64,000 nucleotides of DNA from Gluconobacter aidae (GCF_009547075.1 NZ_WIPH01000005.1:62001-126000), one strand, 5' to 3'. Counted from the first letter of the stretch, positions 35,678-45,193 are shown. Numbers and translations are program-made. Notes: a model not told the origin generated them from the sequence alone.

Positions 35678-36154
35678 TCAGAGCGTGATGCCGAGCTGCC
35701 CCTGGAAATACAGCAGCGGCGGGCGGTTCTCATCGAGTTCCAGCGCAACGGGACGCGCCATGAACAGGGCATGCGTGCCGCCCTGGAACGTCTCGACCAG
35801 TTCGCAGTGCATCTTGACCAGTGAGTCGCGGACGAAGGCCGTGCCATCAGCCGCACGCTCGATCACGTCCGACCCGAACTTGTCGGCCGTGCGGCTGGCG
35901 AACAGCATCGCCACGTCCTTGTGGTCGTTGCCCAGAATGCTGAGGCCGAATACCCCGGCTTCCGCAATCGCACGATAGGTCGCGCTGGCACGGTTGAGAC
36001 AGATCAGCAGCAGAAGCGGATCAAGGGACACGGACGTCAGGGCGCTGATGGTCGCGCCCTGCTCACCTTCGCTGCCTTTCGCCGTTACCACGGCAACACC
36101 CGTGGCGAAATGGGACATGGCTTTGCGGAAATCGGTTTCGTTCGGAGTCGTCAT
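35678..36154 (-). CDS. Flavin reductase family protein (FMN-binding split barrel)
   Basis: A 158-residue flavin reductase-like protein, giving reduced FMN or FAD to a partner oxygenase or acting as a ferric or flavin reductase. It shows FRKAMSHFATGVAVVTAKG and the LTSVSLDPLLLLICLNRAS core that holds the flavin isoalloxazine, with a GTHALFMARPVAL C-terminal strand. A strong AGGAG lies six bases before the ATG at 36154; the frame upstream to 36337 is non-coding overlap. No monooxygenase gene is nearby, so its partner is unknown. The neighbouring iron receptor suggests but does not prove an iron link. Confidence 0.85.
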   Translation of the reverse strand: MTTPNETDFRKAMSHFATGVAVVTAKGSEGEQGATISALTSVSLDPLLLLICLNRASATYRAIAEAGVFGLSILGNDHKDVAMLFASRTADKFGSDVIERAADGTAFVRDSLVKMHCELVETFQGGTHALFMARPVALELDENRPPLLYFQGQLGITL

Positions 36155-36197
36155 GACAATCTCCTTGCCATAATCCGGCGGCAAGCGCACCTCCCCT

Positions 36198-37463
36198 TCA
36201 GAACCCCAGCGCCATGTCCGCCCCGAACAGGATGCGCCCCATGTGGTGCTGGTCATCGAACGGCCGCGTGCTGTTGAGCGAGCGGTCAAAGCGCACTTCC
36301 GGCCGGAACTGGAGCAGCTTGACATGATGCCCCACATCCGGCCGCCAGACGGTATTGAGCGTCAGGGCCCCGTAAGTCGTGGCGGGCGCGGATTCCGAGC
36401 GCGTCGGATTGCCGAGCATGGCCTGCGCATAGCCTTCATTCTCCGCGAAACTCGCCACAAAACTCCCGGTATTGTCCCGGTACAGCTCGACCCGCGCATT
36501 GACGCTCCAATTCGGACGAATGTGCCACCCGCCCCACACGACCGCACTGTATGTATCGGCACGCAGGCCTTCGTCATGAAGCTGGTTCAGCTCCGCCGTG
36601 ACGCTCCATTTTTTCGAGAACGTCCAGGTCCCGTTCAGGTCGTTCCAGTACCGCATGGCTCCATTCGCCCGCGCCCCAAGAGAGCGCAAGGCATTCTCCG
36701 GCCCGACCCGCAGCAGATAGGTGAAGGACAGATGCCCGTCCGCCAGATTGTTGCCCGTCACGCCGATATAGCCGGCGGGACGGCCATTGTTGTCGCCGCG
36801 CCCGAAAGACGTCTGGTTGCCGGTATCCGCCCCGAACTGAAGATCGAAATGATCGTCCAGATGGAGCTGGAACATGCCGCCCACATGCTCGAACGGCGTG
36901 GAATATTCCGTCGTATAGGCCAGTGTATAGAAAGCGCGGGTCGAGGGATCGAGCGCCTCCACCCCCATGGGGGAAGTCAGGATGCCGATCTGCCCGTCCA
37001 CCCCTTTGGTCGTGAACCAGGGCATGTGGATCGCGACATTGGCAAAGACCGGCATGGCCTGATAGCGGCCGTTGATCCAGCGGTCTGAAACACCGGCAAT
37101 CGTGTAGCTGCGGGCGTCGGAGCCATAGAGCATCCGCAGATTCATCCCCAGACCATACCCGCCGCCGATCGGATCGACCGGTTTGGTGAGCGTGAAGGTG
37201 AGCTGGTTCAGCGTCGCCTGATCGGCGTAAGGCGAAAGGAGCTGGCCGAAATTGAGATTGCTGGCGGGATGGCTGGAACTCCCCATCACACCACCTTCGA
37301 TCTGGGCGCCAAAGGAAACGTCGGAAAACCACTGGTCCGTCCAGGCGTTGCCCTGCCCGGTCGCGGTCTGCTCCCCCCCGGTCCGGGCGCCGGCAGCGGA
37401 GCCGCCGAGCCCCGCAAGAACCGCCAGTATCGCCCCCAAACCCCGACTGAAACGCTGCCTCAT
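36198..37463 (-). CDS. Outer membrane beta-barrel protein (OmpL-like porin-2 type)
   Basis: A 421-residue exported barrel protein of the putative beta-barrel porin-2 group. It has a signal peptide (about residues 1-27, RGLGAILAVLAGLGGSAAGA), a tryptophan-rich mature start (NAWTDQWFSDVSFGAQIEGG) and repeated amphipathic strands with aromatic girdle residues, ending in MALGF with a C-terminal phenylalanine for BAM recognition. The ATG at 37463 has an AAGGTGG site upstream; a longer frame to 37502 lacks one. The solute is unknown. Between the flavin reductase and the aldo/keto reductase, with short gaps, it could share a transcript with either. Confidence 0.8.
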   Translation of the reverse strand: MRQRFSRGLGAILAVLAGLGGSAAGARTGGEQTATGQGNAWTDQWFSDVSFGAQIEGGVMGSSSHPASNLNFGQLLSPYADQATLNQLTFTLTKPVDPIGGGYGLGMNLRMLYGSDARSYTIAGVSDRWINGRYQAMPVFANVAIHMPWFTTKGVDGQIGILTSPMGVEALDPSTRAFYTLAYTTEYSTPFEHVGGMFQLHLDDHFDLQFGADTGNQTSFGRGDNNGRPAGYIGVTGNNLADGHLSFTYLLRVGPENALRSLGARANGAMRYWNDLNGTWTFSKKWSVTAELNQLHDEGLRADTYSAVVWGGWHIRPNWSVNARVELYRDNTGSFVASFAENEGYAQAMLGNPTRSESAPATTYGALTLNTVWRPDVGHHVKLLQFRPEVRFDRSLNSTRPFDDQHHMGRILFGADMALGF

Positions 37464-37544
37464 GCCATCCACCTTCCGGTTGCATGAGGCAGCCCATAGC
37501 ACAGACCTGGTTTTTTACTTAATGTTGCTAAAGGGGAATATTTC

Positions 37545-38384
37545 TCAGAATTTCGCCGTATTCGGATCAGCACCCATCCGGCCATCCTTACGGTCCATCT
37601 GTTCGATGGCCTGCATGTCATCCGCATCCAGCACGAAACCGAACACATCCAGATTTTCAGACAGACGCTTTGGATTGACCGATTTCGGAATGACGATCAG
37701 TCCGCTCTGGATATGCCAGCGGATCACAACCTGAGCCGGAGTGCGGCTGTGCTTTTCGGCAATCTTTCCGATCCGCTCATCGCTCAAAACACGCCCCTTG
37801 CCCAGAGGACGCCAGGATTCGGTGCGGATATTGTGCTTTTCATGGAACTCACGCAGGGCGCGCTGCTGGAAATCGGGATGCAGTTCGATCTGGTTGACGA
37901 CCGGCACCTCACCGGTCGCATCCATGATCCGCTTCAGATGTTCCGGCTCGAAATTGGACACGCCGATAGACTTCACACGGCCCGATTTCTTCAGCTCGAC
38001 CAGCGCCTTCCAGGTCTCGACATACTGGCCCTGCGCCGGCATCGGCCAGTGGATCAGATAGAGGTCCAGCACCGGACGGCGCAGCAGGCGCGCGCTTTCT
38101 TCATACGCCCGCAGGGTGCTGTCATAGCCCTGCTCGTCATTCCAGAGCTTGGTCGTCAGGAAGACGTCCGGATGGTCTTCCAGACCTTTGCCGACGCCTT
38201 CCTCGTTCTTGTACAGACGCGCCGTATCGACAGACCGGTAACCGAGCTTCACGGCTTCCTTCACGACCTCGGCCGTCTCATCCGGCGGCGTTTCCCACAC
38301 ACCCAGGCCGATCTGGGGCATGATGTGGCCATCGTGAAAGGAAATCACGGTCTGGGCCTCGGCGGATGGAACCTGTGACGACAT
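37545..38384 (-). CDS. Aldo/keto reductase, 2,5-diketo-D-gluconate reductase type
   Basis: A 279-residue NADPH-dependent carbonyl reductase. The catalytic tetrad is complete: Asp53, Tyr58, Lys79 and His112. The GLGVW start, the YRSVDTARLYKNEEGVGKGL signature and the NADP-binding IPKSVNPKRLSENLDVF are those of the 2,5-diketogluconate/2-methylbutyraldehyde reductase group. Gluconobacter makes 2-keto, 5-keto and 2,5-diketo gluconates in quantity, so reduction of such ketones is the likely but not proven role. The ATG at 38384 has AGGGAG six bases upstream. Confidence 0.9.
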   Translation of the reverse strand: MSSQVPSAEAQTVISFHDGHIMPQIGLGVWETPPDETAEVVKEAVKLGYRSVDTARLYKNEEGVGKGLEDHPDVFLTTKLWNDEQGYDSTLRAYEESARLLRRPVLDLYLIHWPMPAQGQYVETWKALVELKKSGRVKSIGVSNFEPEHLKRIMDATGEVPVVNQIELHPDFQQRALREFHEKHNIRTESWRPLGKGRVLSDERIGKIAEKHSRTPAQVVIRWHIQSGLIVIPKSVNPKRLSENLDVFGFVLDADDMQAIEQMDRKDGRMGADPNTAKF

Positions 38385-38460
38385 GTCTGTCTCCCTGCAA
38401 AGATGAAAACTACGGGCACAAGGCCTGCTGACTGACCAACGGCCGCGCCGAAGACCGGGT

Positions 38461-41400
38461 TCAGTCCCCTTTTAGCAGAACGGCCAGTTTGCGGCTGAAT
38501 GCCGCAACCGTGAACGGCTTGACCAGCAGCGCGCAACCCGGCGCCAGGGCCTGATCGCCCAGAACGCTCTGCTCGGCATAGCCCGTGATGAGCAGTACCT
38601 TCAGCCCGGGCCAACGTTTCAGCATCTGCTCGCCCAGCTCCCGGCCATTCATGTCACCCGGCATCCCGATATCACTGACGAGAACCACGGGCGGCGCTCC
38701 CTCCGCGACCAGCGCCTCAGCCGATGGCCCATCGGCCGCCGCCAGCACGATCCCGCCCAGATCCGTCACCATGTCCGACACGATCATCCGCACGGCCTCC
38801 TCGTCATCCACGACGAGGACACGCTGCCCCTCCAGAAGGCGCAGCCGGGACGCGACGGGCAGGGAAGGCGGCTCGGGGCGGATGGCGTCCTGTCCCTGAT
38901 AGCGGGGCAGCCAGAGTGACACGATGGTCCCCTCCCCCGGCACGGAATGGATCTCCACCTGTCCGCCCGACTGCTGGGTAAAGCCATAGATCATGCTCAG
39001 TCCCAGTCCCGTTCCCTCCCCCAGCGGCTTGGTCGTGAAGAAGGGGTCAAAGGCGCGCTGCACGATCTCGGGAGGCATGCCGCAGCCTTCATCCTGTACC
39101 GACAGGACAACATAATCGCCCGCCCGGATGGACATGTCAGTGGCCCCCTCAGCCGTCAGAACCCTGTTGGCACTTTCAAGCCGCAGAATCGTCCCGCAGT
39201 CATGCATGGCATCACGGGCATTGATGCACAGGTTCAGGATCGCGTTCTCAAGCTGGTTGGCATCCACGCGCGTCAGCCAGAGATCCGGCTGCAGATCGAA
39301 AACAAGCTCCATGCCCGGCCCGACCGTCCCCCGAAGCAGACTTTCAAGCCCACGGACGAGCGCATTCATCTCCGTAGGCGTGGGATCGAGGGTCTGACGC
39401 CGCGAGAAGGCCAGAAGACGATGGGTCAGCGACGCAGCCCGGCGGACCGCATCCTGCGAGGCCGCGATGTAACGCTCCAGCCCGTCCGTCCGCCCCTGCT
39501 CCAGACGCAGGCCGATCAGTTCCAAGCCGCCCCCGATCCCGGCGAGCAGATTGTTGAAATCATGCGCCAGACCGCCCGTAAGCTGCCCGACAGCCTCCAT
39601 TTTCTGCGCCTGACGGAGTTGCTCTTCCAGTTCGTTACGCTCGGTCAGGTCACGTCCGACCGCATAGATCGCATCGCCCTCGTCGTTGCAGCTCCAGTTA
39701 TAAGTCCGCCAGTTGCCATCAGACCGCCGCATCCGGACATCCAGCCCCGCCGTCGGCCAGGGCGTCCCCGTCAGAAGACGCCTGAACGTGTCCAGCACCA
39801 TACGCCTGTCATCGGGATGGCAGAGCGCATCCAGCCGCAGCCCGGCGAGTTCCTCAGCCCTGTAACCCTGCGTCTCTTCCCAGCTCGGGCTAACCGCAAC
39901 GTAATAGCCGCGCCGGTCAATGATGATGAACAGATCGCGTGCAATGTTCCACAGCCGGTCGCGCTCGCGGGTCCGTTGCAGGATCCGCTCTTCGAGCATG
40001 ACGTTGAGATCACGGATCTGCTGCTGCGTGCGGGCCTGACGCATGGACGCATGGGTGCGGTCCGCCACGGCGCGGGTGAAGACGATTTCCTCGTCCGTCC
40101 AGGTATGGGGCGCATCGTGGCAGACGAACATCAGCCCCACGAAACGCCCGAACTTGAAGATCGGAACGCAGAGGATCGCCACGATACCCTCGGCGTCATA
40201 GCGGGCATCATAACCCGCCGTCAGGGCATCGGTATGGACATCGGCGATGGCCACGGGCTCGCCTCGCGCGAGGATCGGCCTGAACTCGCCGTAATCCGCG
40301 AACATCCGTACGCCCACCAGCGGCCGTGTGACCTCCGGCGCGCCGCCAACGGTCATGCCGGTCCAGTCATCATTGACCATCCCGTAACCCGCGCCGCTGG
40401 CATCCAGTTCGCGGCAGATGATGCGGGCAGCGACTTCTTCCATCATGCTGGTATCATCCAGCGCACGAAGCTGGTCTCCCAGCTCGACCAGCGCGGCCTG
40501 ACGCAGGGCCTGCCGCTTGCTCCGGTCGATATCGAAAACGATGCCGGGGAAACGCGCCACACGCCCTTCGTCCCCCAGATCGCAGCGTCCGTTGCCCTCA
40601 AACCAGCGTTGTCCCTCCGGCGTGTCCACCCGGAACTCGAACCGGCATTTCCCGCCCCGCCGCGTCGCCGACGTGACGGCCTGCACCACGGCGAACCGGT
40701 CCCGCGGGTCCACCGAATCATAAATGACATTCGGCATGACGCCTTCGCGCAGACGGGCCGGGTCCAGCCCCAGCGTCTGCGCCAGCCGGGCATCCCCCGT
40801 CATCCGGGACGCACTGTCATCCCACATCCAGGTCCCGGCGATCGCACCTGCATCCAGGGCAAGCTGGAGCCGCTCGGCGGACTGGTTGGCCTCCGTCAGG
40901 TCGCGCCCGATCGCCAGCAGACGCCGCACATCGCCGTCCTCGCCAAAAACCGGCGTCACAGCCACGTCCCAGAAGCGGCGCTGCCCCCGCATGGTCATGG
41001 CATAACCCTGGAACCGCGCCGTCTCGCCGGCCAGAGCGGTCTGCACCGCCAGAGCGGCCCGGCGGCGCGGCTGCCCCCGCCACAGATCGACCCAGGGCAG
41101 ACCGTGCATAATGATCGGACTGTCCATTTCCATGGACCTGATGCCGCCTTCATTGACGAAGCGGATGCAGCCTTCGCAGTCGAGAATATGGATGCAGTCC
41201 GGCAGACTGGACAGCAGCAGCCGCGTGAATGCCTCGCTGGACCGCAGGGCTTCCGCAGTCATGGAGGCGGAAGATACGTCCATCGCGAGGCCGACGCTGC
41301 GGCGGCTGTCAGGCCGGCTTTCATCTTCCCGCCACCCGCGCAACAGAACATGCCGCAGCCGGGAACTGCGGGGAGAGCGTGACTGCGCCTGTCCGGAACC

Positions 41401-42102
41401 GGAGAGGGACGGGGGTGAGACCAGAATCCGGAACCGCAGTTCGTAGCAGCCCTCGTCCCGCAGTTCGTCCTCAAGACTGCCATCATAGACCAGCCGGTCA
41501 TCGGGATGCAGGAACATCAGCAGTTCGTCGATCGGCACCCCCACGGCCAGCCGCTCGGGCGGCAAACCCCAGAGACTCGCGAAACGCGCGTCCCCCGTCA
41601 CCACACGGCTTGCGAAATCGCAGCGGTAGAATGCGACATCCGCCGTGTCCGCCATGCGCTGCATCCGCAGCCGCATGCGCTCCACAAGCGCATGCTCCCC
41701 CGATTGCGGGGCCGCGGCACGCTCACGGAGCAGATCGTCCACCTGCAGGGCACACAGGGCCAGGACATGCGCGAGCGCGGGCGCATTGCGCCGCACGCAC
41801 AGCCAGACCTCGACCGCACCGGAGCGCACCGGCAGGAGCCGCACGGTGCAGGCATCGAGGGACTGACCATCCATGAGGCAGGCCGCGCCTTCCGCGGCGA
41901 TCGCGCTTCCCTCACCGCCCGGGGCACCACCCAGAACACGCACGCCATCGGCGTCGCGCAGCAGAAGCGCGGCCTCCCCCCCACCTTCAGCAGCGGCCAG
42001 GGCCAGAAGATGGACACACAGGATGGATGCACGGCCGCCAGCAGGCGCCGGAGGCAGCATCAGCGCTCCGGAAGCCCCTTCGGTGCCCTCCACAAGATCC
42101 AT
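38461..42102 (-). CDS. Hybrid sensor histidine kinase with PAS, GAF and receiver domains
   Basis: A large soluble two-component sensor of 1213 residues. Order: an alanine/leucine-rich N-terminal region with no known fold (about 1-150), several PAS domains (for example ALDAGAIAGTWMWDDSASRMTG and the one before GLRLDALCHPDDRRMV), a GAF domain (about 595-735), a HisKA box GLAHDFNNLLAGIG with the phosphorylated histidine at about 847, an HATPase domain (NLCINARDAM, DEGCGMPPEI, GTGLGLSMIYGF), and a C-terminal receiver (VLVVDDEEAVR) with phospho-aspartate at about 1144. No transmembrane segment is seen, so the signal is cytosolic. The start is taken at 42102, where GGGAGG sits upstream; ATG at 42105 is next to it. 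Confidence 0.92.
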   Translation of the reverse strand: MDLVEGTEGASGALMLPPAPAGGRASILCVHLLALAAAEGGGEAALLLRDADGVRVLGGAPGGEGSAIAAEGAACLMDGQSLDACTVRLLPVRSGAVEVWLCVRRNAPALAHVLALCALQVDDLLRERAAAPQSGEHALVERMRLRMQRMADTADVAFYRCDFASRVVTGDARFASLWGLPPERLAVGVPIDELLMFLHPDDRLVYDGSLEDELRDEGCYELRFRILVSPPSLSGSGQAQSRSPRSSRLRHVLLRGWREDESRPDSRRSVGLAMDVSSASMTAEALRSSEAFTRLLLSSLPDCIHILDCEGCIRFVNEGGIRSMEMDSPIIMHGLPWVDLWRGQPRRRAALAVQTALAGETARFQGYAMTMRGQRRFWDVAVTPVFGEDGDVRRLLAIGRDLTEANQSAERLQLALDAGAIAGTWMWDDSASRMTGDARLAQTLGLDPARLREGVMPNVIYDSVDPRDRFAVVQAVTSATRRGGKCRFEFRVDTPEGQRWFEGNGRCDLGDEGRVARFPGIVFDIDRSKRQALRQAALVELGDQLRALDDTSMMEEVAARIICRELDASGAGYGMVNDDWTGMTVGGAPEVTRPLVGVRMFADYGEFRPILARGEPVAIADVHTDALTAGYDARYDAEGIVAILCVPIFKFGRFVGLMFVCHDAPHTWTDEEIVFTRAVADRTHASMRQARTQQQIRDLNVMLEERILQRTRERDRLWNIARDLFIIIDRRGYYVAVSPSWEETQGYRAEELAGLRLDALCHPDDRRMVLDTFRRLLTGTPWPTAGLDVRMRRSDGNWRTYNWSCNDEGDAIYAVGRDLTERNELEEQLRQAQKMEAVGQLTGGLAHDFNNLLAGIGGGLELIGLRLEQGRTDGLERYIAASQDAVRRAASLTHRLLAFSRRQTLDPTPTEMNALVRGLESLLRGTVGPGMELVFDLQPDLWLTRVDANQLENAILNLCINARDAMHDCGTILRLESANRVLTAEGATDMSIRAGDYVVLSVQDEGCGMPPEIVQRAFDPFFTTKPLGEGTGLGLSMIYGFTQQSGGQVEIHSVPGEGTIVSLWLPRYQGQDAIRPEPPSLPVASRLRLLEGQRVLVVDDEEAVRMIVSDMVTDLGGIVLAAADGPSAEALVAEGAPPVVLVSDIGMPGDMNGRELGEQMLKRWPGLKVLLITGYAEQSVLGDQALAPGCALLVKPFTVAAFSRKLAVLLKGD

Positions 42103-42240
42103 CATTCCTCCCTCTCCGCGCCGGTATCCTGACACATCCTGTTTCGGAAGTATGTCACAGCAGTCGCAGATCCTGTATGTCTCGCATTCTGTCACGAAAC
42201 CTCTACAAAAGAATGTGCCACTTTCCCTCATCCCTGACGT

Positions 42241-42256
42241 TCCTGTCGGGACAGGA
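42241..42256 (+). promoter_or_regulatory. Perfect inverted repeat upstream of the SDR gene
   Basis: TCCTGTC-GG-GACAGGA is a perfect 7-bp dyad with a two-base centre, 21 bases before the SDR start and 138 bases before the start of the divergent kinase. It overlaps no coding sequence. It could be a repressor operator or a small hairpin in the leader near the ribosome binding site. Confidence 0.45.
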
Positions 42257-42277
42257 TCACATTTTCAGGAGTCTGCC

Positions 42278-43072
42278 ATGCTGAACCTCGATCTGAGCGG
42301 CCGCACCGCCCTTGTCACCGGCTCCACCGGCGGGATCGGTCTGGCCATCGCCCGGAAGCTGGGCGAGGCAGGAGCGACAGTCATCATCAACGGCCGCAAG
42401 CAGGAAAGCGTCGACGGCACTCTTGAAAAACTGGCCAAGACCGTCCCGGGCGGCGCATTTCGCAGTGTCGTCGCCGATGTCGGAACGGCCGAGGGCTGCA
42501 AGGCGCTCTTCGAGGCCGAAAGCAGCGTGGATGTCCTCATCAACAATGCCGGGATTTTCGCGCCCAACGATTTTTTCCGGACGACGGACGAAAGCTGGGA
42601 ACACCTGTTCGAGGTCAACCTGTTCTCGGGCGTGCGCCTGTCACGCGCCTATATGCCAGGCATGAAAGAGCGCAACTGGGGCCGCGTACTGTTCATCGCA
42701 TCGGAATCCGCGCTGAACATCCCGGTCGAAATGGTGGATTACGGCGTCAGCAAGACCGCCATGCTGGGTCTGGCCCGCGGGCTGGCCAAGCTGATGGCGG
42801 GCACGAACGTGACGGTCAATTCGATCCTGCCCGGCCCCACCCTGTCCGAAGGTGTCGAGGACATGCTCAAGGCCCAGAACCCCGACAGCACCCGCCCGGT
42901 CGCGGAACTGGCGGCGGAGTTCGTGCAGAAGCACCGCCCGAGCAATATCCTGCGCCGCATGGCCACGGTTGATGAAGTGGCCAATCTCGTCGTCTATGCC
43001 GCCTCGCCCCTGGCGTCCGCCACGACGGGCGCGGCCCTGCGCGTGGATGGCGGCACCGTCGACACCATCTGA
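42278..43072 (+). CDS. Short-chain dehydrogenase/reductase
   Basis: A 264-residue classical SDR that oxidises an alcohol or reduces a ketone with NAD(P). It has the cofactor motif TGSTGGIGLAIA (14-25), NNAG (about 90), and the catalytic serine, tyrosine and lysine in IASESALNIPVEMVDYGVSK, with the C-terminal DGGTVDTI. The ATG at 42278 has AGGAG seven bases upstream. Its substrate is not readable from sequence; sugar and polyol SDRs are common in Gluconobacter. It is divergent from the hybrid kinase across a region carrying a perfect palindrome. Confidence 0.9.
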   Translation: MLNLDLSGRTALVTGSTGGIGLAIARKLGEAGATVIINGRKQESVDGTLEKLAKTVPGGAFRSVVADVGTAEGCKALFEAESSVDVLINNAGIFAPNDFFRTTDESWEHLFEVNLFSGVRLSRAYMPGMKERNWGRVLFIASESALNIPVEMVDYGVSKTAMLGLARGLAKLMAGTNVTVNSILPGPTLSEGVEDMLKAQNPDSTRPVAELAAEFVQKHRPSNILRRMATVDEVANLVVYAASPLASATTGAALRVDGGTVDTI

Positions 43073-43700
43073 TCTGGAAGACTGATCGGGCAGACGGGGT
43101 CACGTCCCCCGCCAGCCGCTGGCGGATGGATACGTGCGTGAAGATGACTGGCCCCAGAAAGGCACTGGCCCCATTGAGGAACGACACTTCGTCATAGCAC
43201 ATGAGATTTGATGGCCCGGACGGCCAGGCCGTCACTTCCCATAAAAACCACGCCCCATGATACCGGTCGCAGCGCGCAATCCATTGAGAACCGGGGAAAA
43301 TGCCGGTACTGGTCGAGAGCGATGAGATAGGTCAACCGACGCAGGAACACGAGGGCTTGTCCATGAACACGGAAAGGGTAGGAAGTGTGTCGGCCTGATC
43401 CGTCCGTGGCAATCATCGGTAGCCCTCCGTCAGACCGCCCGAAACAGCACCCCGCCTCTCTGCCCCGCCTCTCTGCTCTGTGGCCTGCGTGCATCAGAAC
43501 AGAAAATCCAGCCGATTATCACATGTATTTTTGAATATTTTCCCAATTATTCGTTATACTTTAGGGCTCAAGATGGCGAATCATTGTGCCTGCCACAGAA
43601 GAGCCCTCATCCCTGATCCCCGACACAGGCTGCCCTGTCCGGTTTTTTCTGCTTTTTCCCCTGACAGGTCTACCCTGCGGGTCGCCGGAGTTTTCCCGTC
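43073..43700. other. Long gene-poor gap with a possible LysR-type remnant
   Basis: 628 bases with no convincing intact gene. On the minus strand a frame at 43192-43494 carries LTYLIALDQYRHF, which resembles the first helix of OxyR-type LysR regulators (L-x-Y-L-V-A-L-A-E-x-R-H-F), but the expected downstream helix-turn-helix is missing in this and neighbouring frames, so it could be a decayed fragment or chance. The right part is AT-rich and holds a good promoter for the sugar transporter. Confidence 0.3.
43531..43560 (+). promoter_or_regulatory. Sigma-70-like promoter for the sugar symporter
   Basis: TTGAAT and TATACT, spaced by 18 bases, lie in a locally AT-rich patch about 140 bases before the transporter start. 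This is the best match to a sigma-70 promoter seen by eye in this part of the window. Confidence 0.55.
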
Positions 43701-45137
43701 ATGAGCGACACAGTGCTCAACCCCTCTCCCTCTTCTGCTCCGTCCTCCGCCCCTCCCTCTGGAGCCGTTAAAGCGCCCATGGTCAGGCGCATGATGTTCG
43801 CCGTGGCTCTGGCTGCGATTGCAGGTCTGATGTTCGGGCTGGATGTGGGGGTCATTTCCGGCGCACTCGGGTTCATCCGCGACGAGTTCCACGCCACCGA
43901 TTTTGAACAGTCCTGGATCGTGTCGTCCATGATGTTCGGCGCTGCCGTGGGGGCCGTGGGCGCAGGCCGCATGTCCTATGCGTTCGGACGCCGCCGCTCC
44001 CTGATCTTCAGCGCATTCCTGTTTGTGGCAGGAGGACTCGTCTGCGCCCTGGCATCCTCTGTGTCCGAACTGATCATCGGACGTGCGATGCTGGGTCTGG
44101 CGATCGGTATCGGAAGCTTCGTGGCTCCGCTGTACATTTCCGAAGTCTCGGACATTTCGCGACGCGGCAGTCTGGTGTCGATGTACCAATTGATGATTAC
44201 GCTGGGCATCCTGCTGGCCTTCGTGTCCAACGCCATCCTGTCCTACAGCGGCTCGTGGCGCTGGATGCTGGGAATCATGGCCATTCCCGGCACGTTTTTC
44301 CTGATCGGTTCGTTCTTCCTGCCCGACAGCCCGCGCTGGCTGATGCTGCGCGGCCGTCACGACGAAGCCCTGTCGATCATGAAGGAACTGCGTCACAACC
44401 CCGAGCTTGCCCATCAGGAAATCCGCGACATTCAGGGGCAGATCCATGACCGTCAGCGCGGTCTGGCGATGTTCCTTGAAAACCGGAACTTCCGCCGCGC
44501 CGTCCTCCTCGGCATCGCGCTCCAGGTCATGCAGCAGCTCACGGGCATCAACGTGGTCATGTACTACGCTCCGCGCATCTTCCAGGAAGTCGGCTTCGGA
44601 TCGAGCGGCCAGATATGGGGCACGGCAATCGTCGGCGTGGTCAACTGGCTTGCCACGTTCATCGCCATTGCTTTCGCCGACAACTGGGGCCGTCGTCCGA
44701 TGCTGATCACGGGATTTGCCATCATGTCGGCGGGCCTCGCGGTTCTGGCGACCATCATGTCGGGCGCCGCCGGCAATACGGACCTGTCGCATTACCTCGC
44801 GATCTCGGTCCTGCTGTGCTTCATCGCGGGCTTCGCGTTCTCTGCCGGTCCGCTGGTCTGGGTACTGTGCTCGGAAATCATGCCGCTACAAGGACGCGAT
44901 TTCGGCATCACCTGCTCGACCGTCACAAACTGGGTCACGAACATGGTGGTGGGCGCCACGTTCCTCGGCCTGCTCACGACGCTGGGGGCCTCGCATACCT
45001 TCTGGCTCTATGCCGGGCTGAATGCGCTCTTCATTTTCATGGTGCTGTTCTTTGTTCCGGAGACCAAGGGCGTGTCCCTGGAATCCATCGAAACCAAGCT
45101 CAATCAGGGCGTCACCCTGCGCAATATCGGCCGCTGA
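43701..45137 (+). CDS. Sugar porter MFS transporter (galactose/proton symporter-like)
   Basis: A 478-residue, 12-helix inner membrane transporter of the sugar porter subfamily. Diagnostic motifs are GLDVGVISGAL in the first helix, G-R-R-R after helix 2, GRAMLGLAIGIGSFVAPLYISEVS, PDSPRW after helix 6, QQLTGINVVMYYAP in helix 7, NWGRRPML and a C-terminal PETKGVSLESIE. These place it with GalP, XylE and AraE; substrate is a monosaccharide such as galactose or xylose, by family inference. The ATG at 43701 has GGAG about ten bases upstream. It is monocistronic, with a promoter about 140 bases upstream and a strong terminator 20 bases after the stop. Confidence 0.92.
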   Translation: MSDTVLNPSPSSAPSSAPPSGAVKAPMVRRMMFAVALAAIAGLMFGLDVGVISGALGFIRDEFHATDFEQSWIVSSMMFGAAVGAVGAGRMSYAFGRRRSLIFSAFLFVAGGLVCALASSVSELIIGRAMLGLAIGIGSFVAPLYISEVSDISRRGSLVSMYQLMITLGILLAFVSNAILSYSGSWRWMLGIMAIPGTFFLIGSFFLPDSPRWLMLRGRHDEALSIMKELRHNPELAHQEIRDIQGQIHDRQRGLAMFLENRNFRRAVLLGIALQVMQQLTGINVVMYYAPRIFQEVGFGSSGQIWGTAIVGVVNWLATFIAIAFADNWGRRPMLITGFAIMSAGLAVLATIMSGAAGNTDLSHYLAISVLLCFIAGFAFSAGPLVWVLCSEIMPLQGRDFGITCSTVTNWVTNMVVGATFLGLLTTLGASHTFWLYAGLNALFIFMVLFFVPETKGVSLESIETKLNQGVTLRNIGR

Positions 45138-45155
45138 TCCCGTTCTTTACGGCAC

Positions 45156-45193
45156 CAAAAAGCCCCCTTTCCCTGCGGAGCGGGGGCTTTTTC
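45156..45193. terminator. Bidirectional terminator after the sugar symporter
   Basis: AAAAAGCCCCC pairs with GGGGGCTTTTT. It serves the symporter and the convergent small YqaE-like gene 13 bases away. Confidence 0.93.

Noticed and set aside
38947-41382. An 811-codon open frame antisense to the hybrid kinase
   Set aside because: It mirrors the coding constraints of the kinase; the composition is arginine/proline-rich with no domain.
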